Positions 6,687 to 14,957 of a stretch of DNA of 64,000 bases are shown here, piece by piece; the stretch's first letter is position 1; each line of letters opens with the position of its first letter. The notes below the pieces were generated by a model that saw nothing but the letters and a program-made list of their open reading frames with translations, had not been told where the DNA came from and ran no database searches. Source of the DNA: Chitinophaga barathri. GTDB lineage: Bacteria; Bacteroidota; Bacteroidia; Chitinophagales; Chitinophagaceae. The stretch lies in contig NZ_RMBX01000010.1 in NCBI RefSeq assembly GCF_003807585.1, forward strand, positions 186,001 to 250,000. Direction: 5' to 3'. Position numbers and translations under genes: made by a program.

Positions 6687-9479
6687 TTATAGTTTTACGA
6701 ACGGTGCCGTATACACTTTCTGATCATCTTCATACACCAGGCACCAGTAATTCCCGGCGGGCAATCCGTCCAAAGCCACGGCCTGCAATAACCCCGTAAT
6801 TTTCGCTTGTCTTACGATCCGGCCCTGTGTGTTCAGGATGTAAAGGTCCCGGCCCCGGATGTCGCGGCTGAGCAGTTGCAGCGTGTGGGCGGCGGGGTTC
6901 GGGAAAAGCAGGAAGTTGTTTTTCCGCAGCACATGCACCGGTACGGGATCGGTGTAAATGACGCTGTTGTTGAGGGTTTCAAGGGCGGCCCGGTACCAGA
7001 CGATACCTTCGGGCGGCTGTTCGTCCAGGGCGTTGTAGAAAGTGAGGGCGGAAACGGTCTGCCGGCCGATGTTTTGCCAGTCCTGCTTTTGAAGGCGTTC
7101 CCAACTGATCGTTTCCAGGTTCCAGGTAGTGCCGGTTTGTAATTGCAGCATCACCTGGCCGTTTTCCAGCAGGTCCGCGGTGAATTGCCGGGTGTAACAG
7201 TCCAGGCCCTGCTCCGCATATCGGAGCGTATTGCTGGTAAGGCCCGCTGACGCCGCTACCGGCTGCACGGCAAAATAAGCGGGTAACGCGGCGTTTTTCT
7301 GCAAAACAAGGAAAGTGTCCGCCGTCTGTGCGAAAGCCGTTAATTCAGCTCCCAGGAGGCCATAAACGATATAATACGAAGCGCCATTGAGTTGATTCCA
7401 GAAGATCATTGCGGAATCCGCGCAATCGAAACCGGTTTGCAGGCGCAGCAGCGGGGAGATCGTAAAAGGAGGGCTGATAAAAGTATGGCCCGGTGTTTCC
7501 ATTTTCAGCAAAGCAGGGGAGAAGCGGTTGGGCACCGGCCAGGAGAGGCCGTCCTGCTCCAGGCTCACACTGTCCCCGATCACCTGCCAGCTGGCGCCAT
7601 TGTCCAGGCTGTAGGAGGCAAGGCCTTTCCCTGCGAGGGTGCTTTTCCAGCGCAGGGCCGTCTCTTCGCCGCCGGGGATCGTTTCATTTCCGACGGGCCG
7701 CTGCCATTCAAAGTGATCCTGCGGCGCCAGCTGCCAGCTTACCGCAAATCGTTGTTCGCCTGTGTGAATGCGGGTGCCGTTCACATGGATCGTATAGGTG
7801 CCCGCCGCGGGAAATCGGATCATTACCTGCTCGGTGTTATTGATACTGTCCCGCCCGCGCTGTGCCGGCGCCTGTAATGCAGCGGCATCCGGTGTGGAAA
7901 GTAATACCCAGGGTTGATATACATTTCCCGAGGCATCGGTCAGGTAAAGATCAAGGTCGTTGATCAGCGCCTGCGGACTGTTCACTGTCGCGGGCGGATC
8001 GGTATAACAAAGCGTCACTTTACAGGAAGCAGAGCCTGCCGGTATTTCCAGGGATTGTGTGTATGCCGCGCCTTGCTGTACCCTGTTCAAAAAGAAACGC
8101 CTGGAACGGACGGTCTGCACTGCTTCCCAGGCGTTCATTGCGCCGAACCCGCTACTGTGGTCCGGCCCAGGCTGCGCGATATCGTCCGCGCTGTTGACCA
8201 GGATTGCTTTCAGCAATGCGGCAGGCGGGAGAGAGGCGGCCTGCGCCCGGTAGCTCTGCTGTAACAGCAGGCTGACGCCGGAAACAAGCGCCGCCGCGCC
8301 GGAGGTGCCGTCTTTGCCATAGGCAACGATTTCCGGCTTGATGCGCCCGTCGTACGCGGGGCCTTTGGAACTGGGCGCGGGCACCGTGTTGTTGTTTTCC
8401 GTGCCGCCCACTACCAGCACATTTTTCGCCTGTTTAAATGTGCCGCTCAGGTTCGCCCAGCCGGCGATACCGCTGTAAAGACCGTCCGTGGAGGTTTCCC
8501 GGCCGCTGTTGCCGGATGAAAATACATGCAGCAGCGTATCGGTTTCATATACCTGTTCATCATACGCCACGGCTTCCAGCCCGTAATAGTTTTCAATACC
8601 GGTGCCGTATGAATGATTTTGCAGGGCGATGCGATGGGTTGTAAAATATGCCGTTTCATCGGCGGACAAACGCGTAAAAGAAGAGGAAGCAATTTTCACC
8701 TTTGGCGCCACACCTTTGCCTGCCATGCCGGAGTTGCCCGCGCCGGCGATAAATGTTGCCATGATGGTGGCATGGGGTTCTGTTTGTTCAGGCGCCAGGG
8801 GAGTGGGGAGGTAACGTTGCAGCAGATCGATATCCGTGGTGTCAAACAATGTTTCTTTCAGGGAGATGATCAGGCCATCGCCCTGTAAGTCCGGGAGCTG
8901 CTGCCATACCGCCGTGATCCTGTTCAGCCCCGGGTCGGCGGAGCTGATTAGTATTTCAGCCTTTGGTGTACGGAGTATGTCCGCGAACTGTATGGCGGTG
9001 TCGCCGATGAATTGTTCCCAATCCTGTCGTGCCACTTTCATTAGCGCGGTGCGGTCTTTTGTTTCCCATCGCACAAAACGCGCGTGAGCGGAAATATTTG
9101 CAAGCACTTGTATGCTGTCTTTCTCTTTTGTTTTTTCCACCACGCGGAGCAATGCATCGGAAGCCTTCCAGTTGCCGTTGGCCGGCCACCAGGCCGTGGT
9201 ACTGTCTTCCGGTAGTTTTTGTACGATATGGTAAAGTGGTGAGAGTGAACGTTTCAGTTGTAATTGCTGCAATTCTTTCAGGCTCACCGGCTGCTGAAAC
9301 TGAACGAGGTAATACCGCGTTGTACTGCGGGCTTCTTTACCGCGGCGCATGGTATCTTGTGGGGGAATTGTATACCGGCGGAGGATATCCTGTTGTTGTG
9401 CGTATAACTGCAAAGGCAGTATGGTGGCCCAGGCGCAGAGGGTCAGGAACAAACAGGGCCGGGTTAAGAATTTGCGCAT
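6687..9479 (-). CDS. S8 (subtilisin-like) serine peptidase, T9SS cargo
   Basis: 930 residues with a signal peptide (MRKFLTRPCLFLTLCAWATI, cleaved near LYA-QQQ), a pro-region, an S8 catalytic domain, then beta-rich domains and a C-terminal type IX secretion sorting domain (FLLFPNPAAHTLQLLS ... GRDLYILNTQGRIV ... GLPAGNYWCLVY). The catalytic His block is PHATIMATFIAGAGNSGMAG, the oxyanion Asn lies in FSSGNSGR, and the Ser is in GTSGAAALVSGV. The usual Asp motif (DSG or DTG) is not there: the equivalent strand reads IISLKETLFDTTDIDL, so the acidic partner may be shifted. Expected to be exported, anchored or released at the cell surface, probably for scavenging protein. The gene has no obvious operon partner. 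Confidence 0.9.
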   Translation of the reverse strand: MRKFLTRPCLFLTLCAWATILPLQLYAQQQDILRRYTIPPQDTMRRGKEARSTTRYYLVQFQQPVSLKELQQLQLKRSLSPLYHIVQKLPEDSTTAWWPANGNWKASDALLRVVEKTKEKDSIQVLANISAHARFVRWETKDRTALMKVARQDWEQFIGDTAIQFADILRTPKAEILISSADPGLNRITAVWQQLPDLQGDGLIISLKETLFDTTDIDLLQRYLPTPLAPEQTEPHATIMATFIAGAGNSGMAGKGVAPKVKIASSSFTRLSADETAYFTTHRIALQNHSYGTGIENYYGLEAVAYDEQVYETDTLLHVFSSGNSGRETSTDGLYSGIAGWANLSGTFKQAKNVLVVGGTENNNTVPAPSSKGPAYDGRIKPEIVAYGKDGTSGAAALVSGVSLLLQQSYRAQAASLPPAALLKAILVNSADDIAQPGPDHSSGFGAMNAWEAVQTVRSRRFFLNRVQQGAAYTQSLEIPAGSASCKVTLCYTDPPATVNSPQALINDLDLYLTDASGNVYQPWVLLSTPDAAALQAPAQRGRDSINNTEQVMIRFPAAGTYTIHVNGTRIHTGEQRFAVSWQLAPQDHFEWQRPVGNETIPGGEETALRWKSTLAGKGLASYSLDNGASWQVIGDSVSLEQDGLSWPVPNRFSPALLKMETPGHTFISPPFTISPLLRLQTGFDCADSAMIFWNQLNGASYYIVYGLLGAELTAFAQTADTFLVLQKNAALPAYFAVQPVAASAGLTSNTLRYAEQGLDCYTRQFTADLLENGQVMLQLQTGTTWNLETISWERLQKQDWQNIGRQTVSALTFYNALDEQPPEGIVWYRAALETLNNSVIYTDPVPVHVLRKNNFLLFPNPAAHTLQLLSRDIRGRDLYILNTQGRIVRQAKITGLLQAVALDGLPAGNYWCLVYEDDQKVYTAPFVKL

Positions 9480-9685
9480 ACATTAAAACTATCATTTTTT
9501 TTTATCATGAAAAAAAATAGTATTATTGAATCCGAAAGACCTTAAGAGAGCACTGAATCTAAACCAAAGAATCTAAACCGCGTTCTATCCGAGTAATCAG
9601 AAAAACTATATGTATTAACCCGTAACGCCCTGCAGGAGAGCATTCCAGCAAGCCGTACTTTATTTTTATGCTGTTTACCAAACCG

Positions 9686-9703
9686 CCGTGATCGCCGTCA
9701 CGG
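9686..9703. promoter_or_regulatory. Crp/Fnr-like palindrome 1
   Basis: CCGTGA-TCGCCG-TCACGG, a perfect 6-bp inverted repeat with a 6-bp spacer. It contains GTGA-N6-TCAC, the geometry of Crp/Fnr-family operators. It lies 103 bp upstream of the M57 protease ATG. Confidence 0.5.
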
Positions 9704-9739
9704 AGACGGATCTAATTTTCATTGTAATAACCTTGACCG

Positions 9740-9757
9740 CCGTGATCATTATCACGG
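9740..9757. promoter_or_regulatory. Crp/Fnr-like palindrome 2
   Basis: CCGTGA-TCATTA-TCACGG, a second copy of the same palindrome, 54 bp (about five helical turns) from the first. It sits within a larger direct repeat that also shares ACCG before and ACGG after the palindrome. It lies 49 bp upstream of the M57 protease ATG. Confidence 0.5.
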
Positions 9758-9806
9758 ATACGGCTATACTTTTTCTTTTTTTTCCTTAACCCAAAATCTG
9801 AGTGCT

Positions 9807-10631
9807 ATGAAAAAGCAAACCAGTTCTATCCTTTCCATCCTGTTCCTGGCGGTGTTCGTTACCCTCGCGGCCTGCCAGAAAGAATCCAAACCCGAAGCAC
9901 CCGCGCAAGGCGAAGTATCGCAGCAGGTGCTGGACCAGATCAAAGCCAAAGGTTTCAGCACGGCCGGCGTGCGCGCTTACAACGGCGGCTACATCGTGGA
10001 GAACGACATTTTCCTGGACCAGGAAAACCTCTCCGCGGAATCCACCACACCCAATGTACGCATCGCGGAAGTGGAACAGTACCGCACGAACAATCTCGTG
10101 CGCAACCTGCCCCGCGTGATCCGCGTGAAAGTGGTGAATCTCGGCACCGCCTTTGTGCAGGGCACGGACCTGGCCATCCAGCGTTACAATGCACTGGGCC
10201 TGTCCATCACCTTTCAGCGCGTTACCAGCGGTACTGCAAACATCACCATCCAGGGCTTTTACGAAGGCCCCAGCGGCGGTTTTATCACACTCGGTTATGC
10301 CGGGTTCCCCACCAGCAGCGGCAATCCTTACAACAGCATCAGTATGAACACCCACCCGCAGGCGTATGGTTCCAATCCTAACGTGAACTATGTAGGCTCC
10401 GTGATCCAGCATGAGATCGGGCATTGCATCGGTTTCCGTCATACGGATTATATGAATCGCGCGTACAGCTGCGGCAGCGGTGGAAACGAAGGTAGCGCAG
10501 GGGTAGGCGCAGTACGCATACCCGGCACGCCCAGCGGCCCCGATGCAGCGTCCTGGATGCTTGCCTGCTCTAATGGCGGCAACAGGACATTTAATGCCAA
10601 TGACAGGATTGCATTGAATTACCTGTATTGA
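9807..10631 (+). CDS. M57-like zinc metalloprotease, lipoprotein
   Basis: 274 residues. The N terminus is a lipoprotein signal with lipobox LAAC, Cys at residue 23, so the protein should be anchored to a membrane and probably reach the cell surface. The zinc-binding motif HEIGHCIGFRH is at residues 202-212, the long metzincin form HExxHxxGxxH, in the setting typical of peptidase family M57 (dual-action HEIGH peptidases). A Met downstream in DAASWML could be the Met-turn. Upstream are two Crp/Fnr-like palindromes, which suggests regulated expression. It lies divergent from the secreted S8 peptidase, so the two may serve protein scavenging together. A terminator shared with the convergent DUF418 gene follows. 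Confidence 0.85.
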   Translation: MKKQTSSILSILFLAVFVTLAACQKESKPEAPAQGEVSQQVLDQIKAKGFSTAGVRAYNGGYIVENDIFLDQENLSAESTTPNVRIAEVEQYRTNNLVRNLPRVIRVKVVNLGTAFVQGTDLAIQRYNALGLSITFQRVTSGTANITIQGFYEGPSGGFITLGYAGFPTSSGNPYNSISMNTHPQAYGSNPNVNYVGSVIQHEIGHCIGFRHTDYMNRAYSCGSGGNEGSAGVGAVRIPGTPSGPDAASWMLACSNGGNRTFNANDRIALNYLY

Positions 10632-10647
10632 TCCGGTTGATATAAAA

Positions 10648-10689
10648 CAAAAGAGGCTGCCATGACAGGATGGAGCAGCCTCTTTTTTG
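10648..10689. terminator. Bidirectional terminator, M57 protease / DUF418
   Basis: AAAAGAGGCTGC, a 14-nt loop and GCAGCCTCTTTTTT. The A and T runs on either side let it act on both strands, between the two convergent genes. Confidence 0.88.
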
Positions 10690-10703
10690 TTTATGTATAT
10701 GCC

Positions 10704-12044
10704 TCAGGCCAGGTCCGGCAGGGATGGCGTGCTGCGTTTGAAAGGTTGTTTTTTCCAGTAGGTAAGGCTGCGCCACACCCATTCGAAAGGCCCGAAGCGG
10801 TAGTATTTCAGCCAGATGTTGCTGAAGATGACCTGGAAGATCCATACGCAGCCGGTGACGATGTACAACTCGTATCGCTCCATGGCTCCGTACCAGCGCA
10901 GGCCTGCACCGTAGAAAATAAAACCGCAGATGATGCTCTGCATCAGGTAATTGGTAAAAGCCATCTGGCCTACGGACGCCATCAGCTTCAGGAACCCTTT
11001 GGCCACGCCGTATTTGTACAACAGCATCAGCAATCCCAGGTGCCCCAGCAGTACCAGTATGCGCCTGATCTCGTACCAGCTGATCAGGTTCTGGTCTGCC
11101 ATCCGGGTGATATCAAAATCCTTTTGAAAGATGGAGTCCAGCAGCCAGTAGTTGAGCGGCAGGCCCAGGAGGTAACCGGCCAGCATCAGTTTCCAGTAGA
11201 ACGAGACGGGCTTCAGGCCGGTGAGCACACCCGTCTTGTAGAAGTACATGCCTAAAAAGAAACACACCATCAGGTCCCAGAAAAAGAACCCGTATACACT
11301 GAAGCTCTGGTATTCCTCGTTCCTCGGGTAGACATGTTTCAGCGTTTGCACGTAACTGCCCTGGTAGGCTTCTACTTCTTCTTTCGCTTCTTTCAGCTGG
11401 CTTTCCCGGCTGTGTTCCTTCTGGAATTTTTCCCAGGCTTCTTTATCGTTTTTCTGTTTTTCCGTCAGTTTTACTTTCTGTTTCTCCAGTTGCAGGGCAT
11501 ATTCGCCTTTCGTCCGTTTGGCTTTTTGTTCGTACAGGCGGGTGGTGCCTTTGAAGGTGCCTATGGCCAGGGCAATGATCGCCACGATCAGCAGCAGCCT
11601 GGGTTTCGCATGACGGAAAGGGTAGAGCAGCAGGCCTCCGGCGGCATAAACGTAGAGTACGTCCCCGTTCCAGAGCAGTACGTTTGCGTCCACAAAACCG
11701 AAGAGCAGCAGCCACAGCAGGCGGCGGTAATAGATATCGGCGGGGGAGATGTCGCCGGGCGGTCTTTTCTCCAGTCTTTCCAGCAGCAGGATGCAGCCGG
11801 CGCCGAACAACATGCTGAAAAATCCGCGCATGGTACCTTCGAAGAAGAGGCGTACGATCCACCAGAGGTAATAGTTAGCACCGGTTTCGTTGCGCAGCCG
11901 CAGGTCGAAGTCCATCATATGCGGCATGCCGAAATACGGGATGTTCATGAGTAAAATGCCGCAAAGGGCGATGCCGCGGAGGCTGTCTATGATCTGGAGC
12001 CGTTCCGATTGTTGCAGGGGAAGGGCGTACTGGGGAGTTGGCAT
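10704..12044 (-). CDS. DUF418-family membrane protein
   Basis: 446 residues when started at the ATG at 12044 (MPTPQYALPLQQSERLQIIDSLRGIALCGILLMN). The frame stays open far upstream, but that stretch is not membrane-like and overlaps the opposite ABC gene and its leader, so it is rejected. IDSLRGIALCGILLMNIPYFG is the family start, and the C-terminal DUF418 block carries GxxxFTNYLMQSIICGFIF and GPFEWVWRSLTYWKKQP. About eight to ten helices are seen, plus a charged, Lys/Glu-rich cytoplasmic insert (EKQKVKLTEKQKNDKEAWEK) near the middle. The function of the family is unknown; YeiB-like members are thought to be transporters or acyltransferase relatives. Confidence 0.85.
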   Translation of the reverse strand: MPTPQYALPLQQSERLQIIDSLRGIALCGILLMNIPYFGMPHMMDFDLRLRNETGANYYLWWIVRLFFEGTMRGFFSMLFGAGCILLLERLEKRPPGDISPADIYYRRLLWLLLFGFVDANVLLWNGDVLYVYAAGGLLLYPFRHAKPRLLLIVAIIALAIGTFKGTTRLYEQKAKRTKGEYALQLEKQKVKLTEKQKNDKEAWEKFQKEHSRESQLKEAKEEVEAYQGSYVQTLKHVYPRNEEYQSFSVYGFFFWDLMVCFFLGMYFYKTGVLTGLKPVSFYWKLMLAGYLLGLPLNYWLLDSIFQKDFDITRMADQNLISWYEIRRILVLLGHLGLLMLLYKYGVAKGFLKLMASVGQMAFTNYLMQSIICGFIFYGAGLRWYGAMERYELYIVTGCVWIFQVIFSNIWLKYYRFGPFEWVWRSLTYWKKQPFKRSTPSLPDLA

Positions 12045-12136
12045 ACGGGGTGGGTTTCTGGGTTCGCAGGTTTTATTAAATATAAGTAAATTCTCCCATG
12101 CTGTCTTAAAATGCTGTCGAAATGGGTGGCAATCGC

Positions 12137-12144
12137 TACATTTG
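12137..12144 (+). promoter_or_regulatory. Candidate -7 box for the ABC exporter
   Basis: TACATTTG fits TAnnTTTG, although no clear -33 TTG is seen. If used, the mRNA would carry a leader of about 145 nt holding both hairpin repeats described next. Confidence 0.4.
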
Positions 12145-12182
12145 TAAAGCATTATTACGGCCATTGAAAAGACTGATAAGAG

Positions 12183-12296
12183 ATGACACCGAGCATTTTG
12201 CGAGGTGCCATTTGGCCAATAAAAAAGACTGACAAGAACAAATGACACCGGGCATTGCCGGTGCCATTCGGTAAATGAAAAGACTAATAAGTACGG
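12183..12296 (+). repeat. Two-unit start-codon-mimic hairpin leader (ABC exporter)
   Basis: Two tandem units and a truncated third. Each begins with an A-rich GAAAAGACTgATAAG-like segment (in the leader at about 12165, 12222 and 12276) followed by an ATG. In unit 1 (hairpin 12183-12211) ATG-A-CACC faces GGTG-C-CAT. In unit 2 (12242-12267) ATG-A-CACCGG faces CCGGTG-C-CAT with a GCATTG loop. The third segment leads straight to the real ATG at 12297. ATG-to-ATG distances are 59 and 55 nt. The ORF from ATG 1 (20 codons) ends in a TGA overlapping ATG 2, and the ORF from ATG 2 is MTPGIAGAIR. Confidence 0.75.
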
Positions 12297-14093
12297 ATGA
12301 AACACCTTTCTGCGCTCAATAAATACTTCGTCAAATATAAATGGCACTTCCTGCTGGGAATGCTTTTCACGTCCGTCTCCATCGTATTCAGCGTGTTCCA
12401 GCCCATCCTGGTCCGGCAGATATTCGATCTCCTGGAGCAGAACCTGAAAAACTACGGGATGATCAGCGACTCTTCCCTGAAAGAGCCTTTCCGTGCCGTG
12501 TTTTCCGGAACGCTTGCGTTTTACGGCCTCTCCATCCTCGGCATGGCCCTGCTGAGCGGGTTCTTTATGTTCCTGCAAAGGCAGACGCTGATCGTGATGA
12601 GCCGCCACATCGAATACGACCTGAAAAACGAGATCTTCCAGCAATACCAGCGGCTGGACCTCAACTTTTTCAAAATGAACCGTACGGGCGATATGATGAG
12701 CCGCATCACGGAGGATGTGTCCCGCGTGCGCATGTACGTGGGCCCGGCGCTGATGTATGCCACCCGCACCATCATCATGATGGTGATCATCATCTGGCTG
12801 ATGTGGTCCGTGAACCCGGTCCTGACCCTGTATACCCTCAGCCCGCTGCCTTTGCTGGCGCTAACCATTTATTTCGTCAACCGCATCATACATACCAAAA
12901 GCGAACGCATCCAGTCGCAGCTGAGCAATATCACGTCCGTGGCGCAGGAAAACTATTCCGGCATCCGCGTGATCAAATCCTATGTACAGGAAGAGCCCAG
13001 CGCCCTGCATTTCGAAGAAGCCAGCGAAGCCTATAAAAACAGCTCCATCAGCCTGGCCAAAACCGATGCGCTGTACCAGCCGGCCATGATGCTGATGATA
13101 GGGCTGAGCGTGATATTCACCATTTTCATCGGTGGTATGCAGGTGATCAGCGGGAATATCACCATCGGTAATCTTGCGGAGTTTGTGTTGTATGTGAACA
13201 TGCTCACATTCCCGTTCTTTTCCATCGGCTGGGTGGCTTCCATGATCCAGCGCGCGGCCGCTTCCCAGCAGCGCATCAACGAGTTCCTGGACGAAAAGCC
13301 CCAGATACACGACAAACCGGACGCCCGCACGGTGACGCTGGAAGGGGAGATCCGTTTTCAGAATGTCTCTTTCACCTACCCGCATACCGGCATACAGGCG
13401 CTGAAGAACTTTGACCTGACCATCCAGCGGGGGCAGAAAGTGGCTGTCATCGGCCGTACCGGCTCCGGCAAATCCACCCTGGCGCAGCTCCTGATCCGTA
13501 TGTACGACCCACAGGAAGGGAAGATACAGATAGACGGGAACGATATCCGGAGCCTGAAACTCTCCGTACTGCGCAACCAGATCAGCTACGTACCGCAGGA
13601 CGTATTCCTGTTTTCCGATACGATCACGAACAACATCCGTTTCGGCGAGCCCACCGCCGGGGAGGAATCCATACACCTGGCGGCCCGCCAGGCCTCGGTG
13701 GAGAAGGACATTCTCAACCTGCCCGAAGGCTTCAGCACGGTGGTGGGAGAGCGGGGCGTAACCCTCAGCGGCGGCCAGAAACAACGCGTGTCCATCGCCC
13801 GCGGCCTGATCCGCAACCCGAACATCATGGTGTTCGATGACTGTCTTTCCGCCGTGGACGCCAGGACGGAGAAGGAGATAATAGGCAACCTGTATGCCTA
13901 TCTGAAGCATAAAACAGCTATTATCATCACCCACCGGATCTTCTCACTTTTCACTTTCGACAAGATCATTGTGCTGGATGAAGGGAGGGTGATCGAGAGC
14001 GGAACACATGAAGAATTATTGTCAAGGAATGGGTATTATGCGGAGCTGTATGCCCGTCAGCAATCGGGGGAGGAAGAACGCGTAAACGAGTAA
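12297..14093 (+). CDS. ABC exporter, fused membrane and ATPase domains (MsbA-like)
   Basis: 598 residues: an ABC_membrane domain with six helices (about residues 15-310), then a nucleotide-binding domain. Walker A GRTGSGKST starts near residue 386, the signature LSGGQKQR near 489, and Walker B NIMVFDD near 509, followed by a switch His in IIITHR. Half-transporters of this form work as homo- or heterodimers and export lipids, drugs or peptides; MsbA-like lipid flipping is possible but not provable. The start at ATG 12297 is supported by the preceding leader, whose repeats mimic this start region. It is divergent from the DUF418 gene. Confidence 0.93.
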   Translation: MKHLSALNKYFVKYKWHFLLGMLFTSVSIVFSVFQPILVRQIFDLLEQNLKNYGMISDSSLKEPFRAVFSGTLAFYGLSILGMALLSGFFMFLQRQTLIVMSRHIEYDLKNEIFQQYQRLDLNFFKMNRTGDMMSRITEDVSRVRMYVGPALMYATRTIIMMVIIIWLMWSVNPVLTLYTLSPLPLLALTIYFVNRIIHTKSERIQSQLSNITSVAQENYSGIRVIKSYVQEEPSALHFEEASEAYKNSSISLAKTDALYQPAMMLMIGLSVIFTIFIGGMQVISGNITIGNLAEFVLYVNMLTFPFFSIGWVASMIQRAAASQQRINEFLDEKPQIHDKPDARTVTLEGEIRFQNVSFTYPHTGIQALKNFDLTIQRGQKVAVIGRTGSGKSTLAQLLIRMYDPQEGKIQIDGNDIRSLKLSVLRNQISYVPQDVFLFSDTITNNIRFGEPTAGEESIHLAARQASVEKDILNLPEGFSTVVGERGVTLSGGQKQRVSIARGLIRNPNIMVFDDCLSAVDARTEKEIIGNLYAYLKHKTAIIITHRIFSLFTFDKIIVLDEGRVIESGTHEELLSRNGYYAELYARQQSGEEERVNE

Positions 14094-14170
14094 CTGTCAC
14101 TGGGTTGTAAACCGCTACCATCAAGCTTTGCGCGAAATATAAGATGATTTTTCAAAATCATTTAAAATTA

Positions 14171-14201
14171 TTTTGATATTTGTAAAACAATAGTATATTT
14201 G
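14171..14201 (+). promoter_or_regulatory. Bacteroidota-type promoter for the PUR-like gene
   Basis: TTTTG at 14171-14175, 18 nt, then TATATTTG at 14194-14201, a good match to the phylum consensus. It lies 57 bp before the GTG start of the downstream gene. Confidence 0.6.
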
Positions 14202-14257
14202 TTGATTATTGATCATTCAAACAGGATTTGATTCGTTAACACTTAAATCTATCAACT

Positions 14258-14701
14258 GTGGCGTACGAAAACAACAATCAACAGGAAAGAAACAACGACA
14301 GCATCTTTTCCAAGCGATTGAAAGCGGGCAAAAGAAGAACTTATTTCTTTGATGTAAAAACTACTCGGGGCAACGACTACTTTCTCACTATCACCGAAAG
14401 TAAAAAACGTTTCAACGACAACGGTTACGACAGGCATAAAGTATTCCTGTACAAAGAAGACTTTAACAAGTTTCTCAATGCTTTAACCGAAACCATCAAT
14501 TATGTAAAAACAGAATTGATGCCCGATTTCGACTTTGATGCTTACAACCATGACTATTCCGAATCCCGCGAAGACGAACAGGATGGCGAAGGCGTAGTAG
14601 CAGAAGTTTCTGCCCCCGTTCATGTACAACAGCACACCGAAGTGGCCGCCGAAGCAGCAGAAGCTCAGGCTCCCTCCGGAGAGGATGTGGACAAATGGTA
14701 A
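14258..14701 (+). CDS. DUF3276 PUR-alpha-like nucleic-acid-binding protein
   Basis: 147 residues, GTG start at 14258. The core SKRLKAGKRRTYFFDVKTTRGNDYFLTITESKKRF ... HKVFLYKEDFNKFLNAL is the single PUR repeat of DUF3276, the bacterial relative of eukaryotic Pur-alpha and of Borrelia BpuR, which bind single-stranded DNA and RNA. The C-terminal ~45 residues are acidic and low in complexity (Glu/Ala/Val-rich). It may act as an RNA-binding regulator; the family is common in Bacteroidota, and its role there is not well defined. It has its own promoter and terminator, so it is a single-gene unit. Confidence 0.85.
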   Translation: MAYENNNQQERNNDSIFSKRLKAGKRRTYFFDVKTTRGNDYFLTITESKKRFNDNGYDRHKVFLYKEDFNKFLNALTETINYVKTELMPDFDFDAYNHDYSESREDEQDGEGVVAEVSAPVHVQQHTEVAAEAAEAQAPSGEDVDKW

Positions 14702-14734
14702 TTATTTCTTTCTCCCTGTCAACTAAGATACTTA

Positions 14735-14760
14735 ACCTCCGGAAGCCCGGAGGTTTTTTT
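14735..14760 (+). terminator. Terminator after the PUR-like gene
   Basis: AACCTCCGG-AAGC-CCGGAGGTT followed by a T run, 34 bp after the stop. Confidence 0.88.
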
Positions 14761-14767
14761 ATGTAAA

Positions 14768-14908
14768 GCCGTCATTGCGAGAAGCAGCAGCGCCAAAAGC
14801 GGGAGGGGCGACGAAGCAATCTCCCAATACTGGGTGGTCCCGGTTCAATCCAGGAGACTGCTTCGTCGCCCCCGCACAAAAACCTCTGCTGCTCCTCGCA
14901 ATGACGGC
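14768..14908. repeat. Palindromic intergenic repeat (GTCATTGCGAG type), 141 bp
   Basis: The ends are inverted: GCCGTCATTGCGAG at the left and CTCGCAATGACGGC at the right. Inner arms GGGGCGACGAAGCAATCTCC and GGAGACTGCTTCGTCGCCCC pair with one mismatch. Sequences of the GTCATTGCGAGnAGC...GACGAAGCAATCTC kind are scattered in many bacterial genomes as non-coding REP- or MITE-like elements. No ORF is inside. It sits between two genes, downstream of one terminator and past the end of pgi, a neutral site. Confidence 0.8.
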
Positions 14909-14957
14909 TTATATTCACAATGCCGCTTTTTTAGATCAACCTTGAAATTCTCCCACT

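Larger units (their letters stand above)
9480..9806. other. 327-bp divergent regulatory gap
   Basis: Separates the S8 peptidase from the M57 protease. It contains an 11-bp direct repeat GAATCTAAACC at 9555-9565 and 9569-9579, and the two palindromes listed separately. No credible ORF is present. Confidence 0.6.

Noticed and set aside
10704..12644. Long frame of 646 codons including the DUF418 gene
   Set aside because: The N-terminal ~200 codons do not resemble the family and run antisense through the ABC leader and the start of the ABC gene. The ATG at 12044 gives a normal family start.
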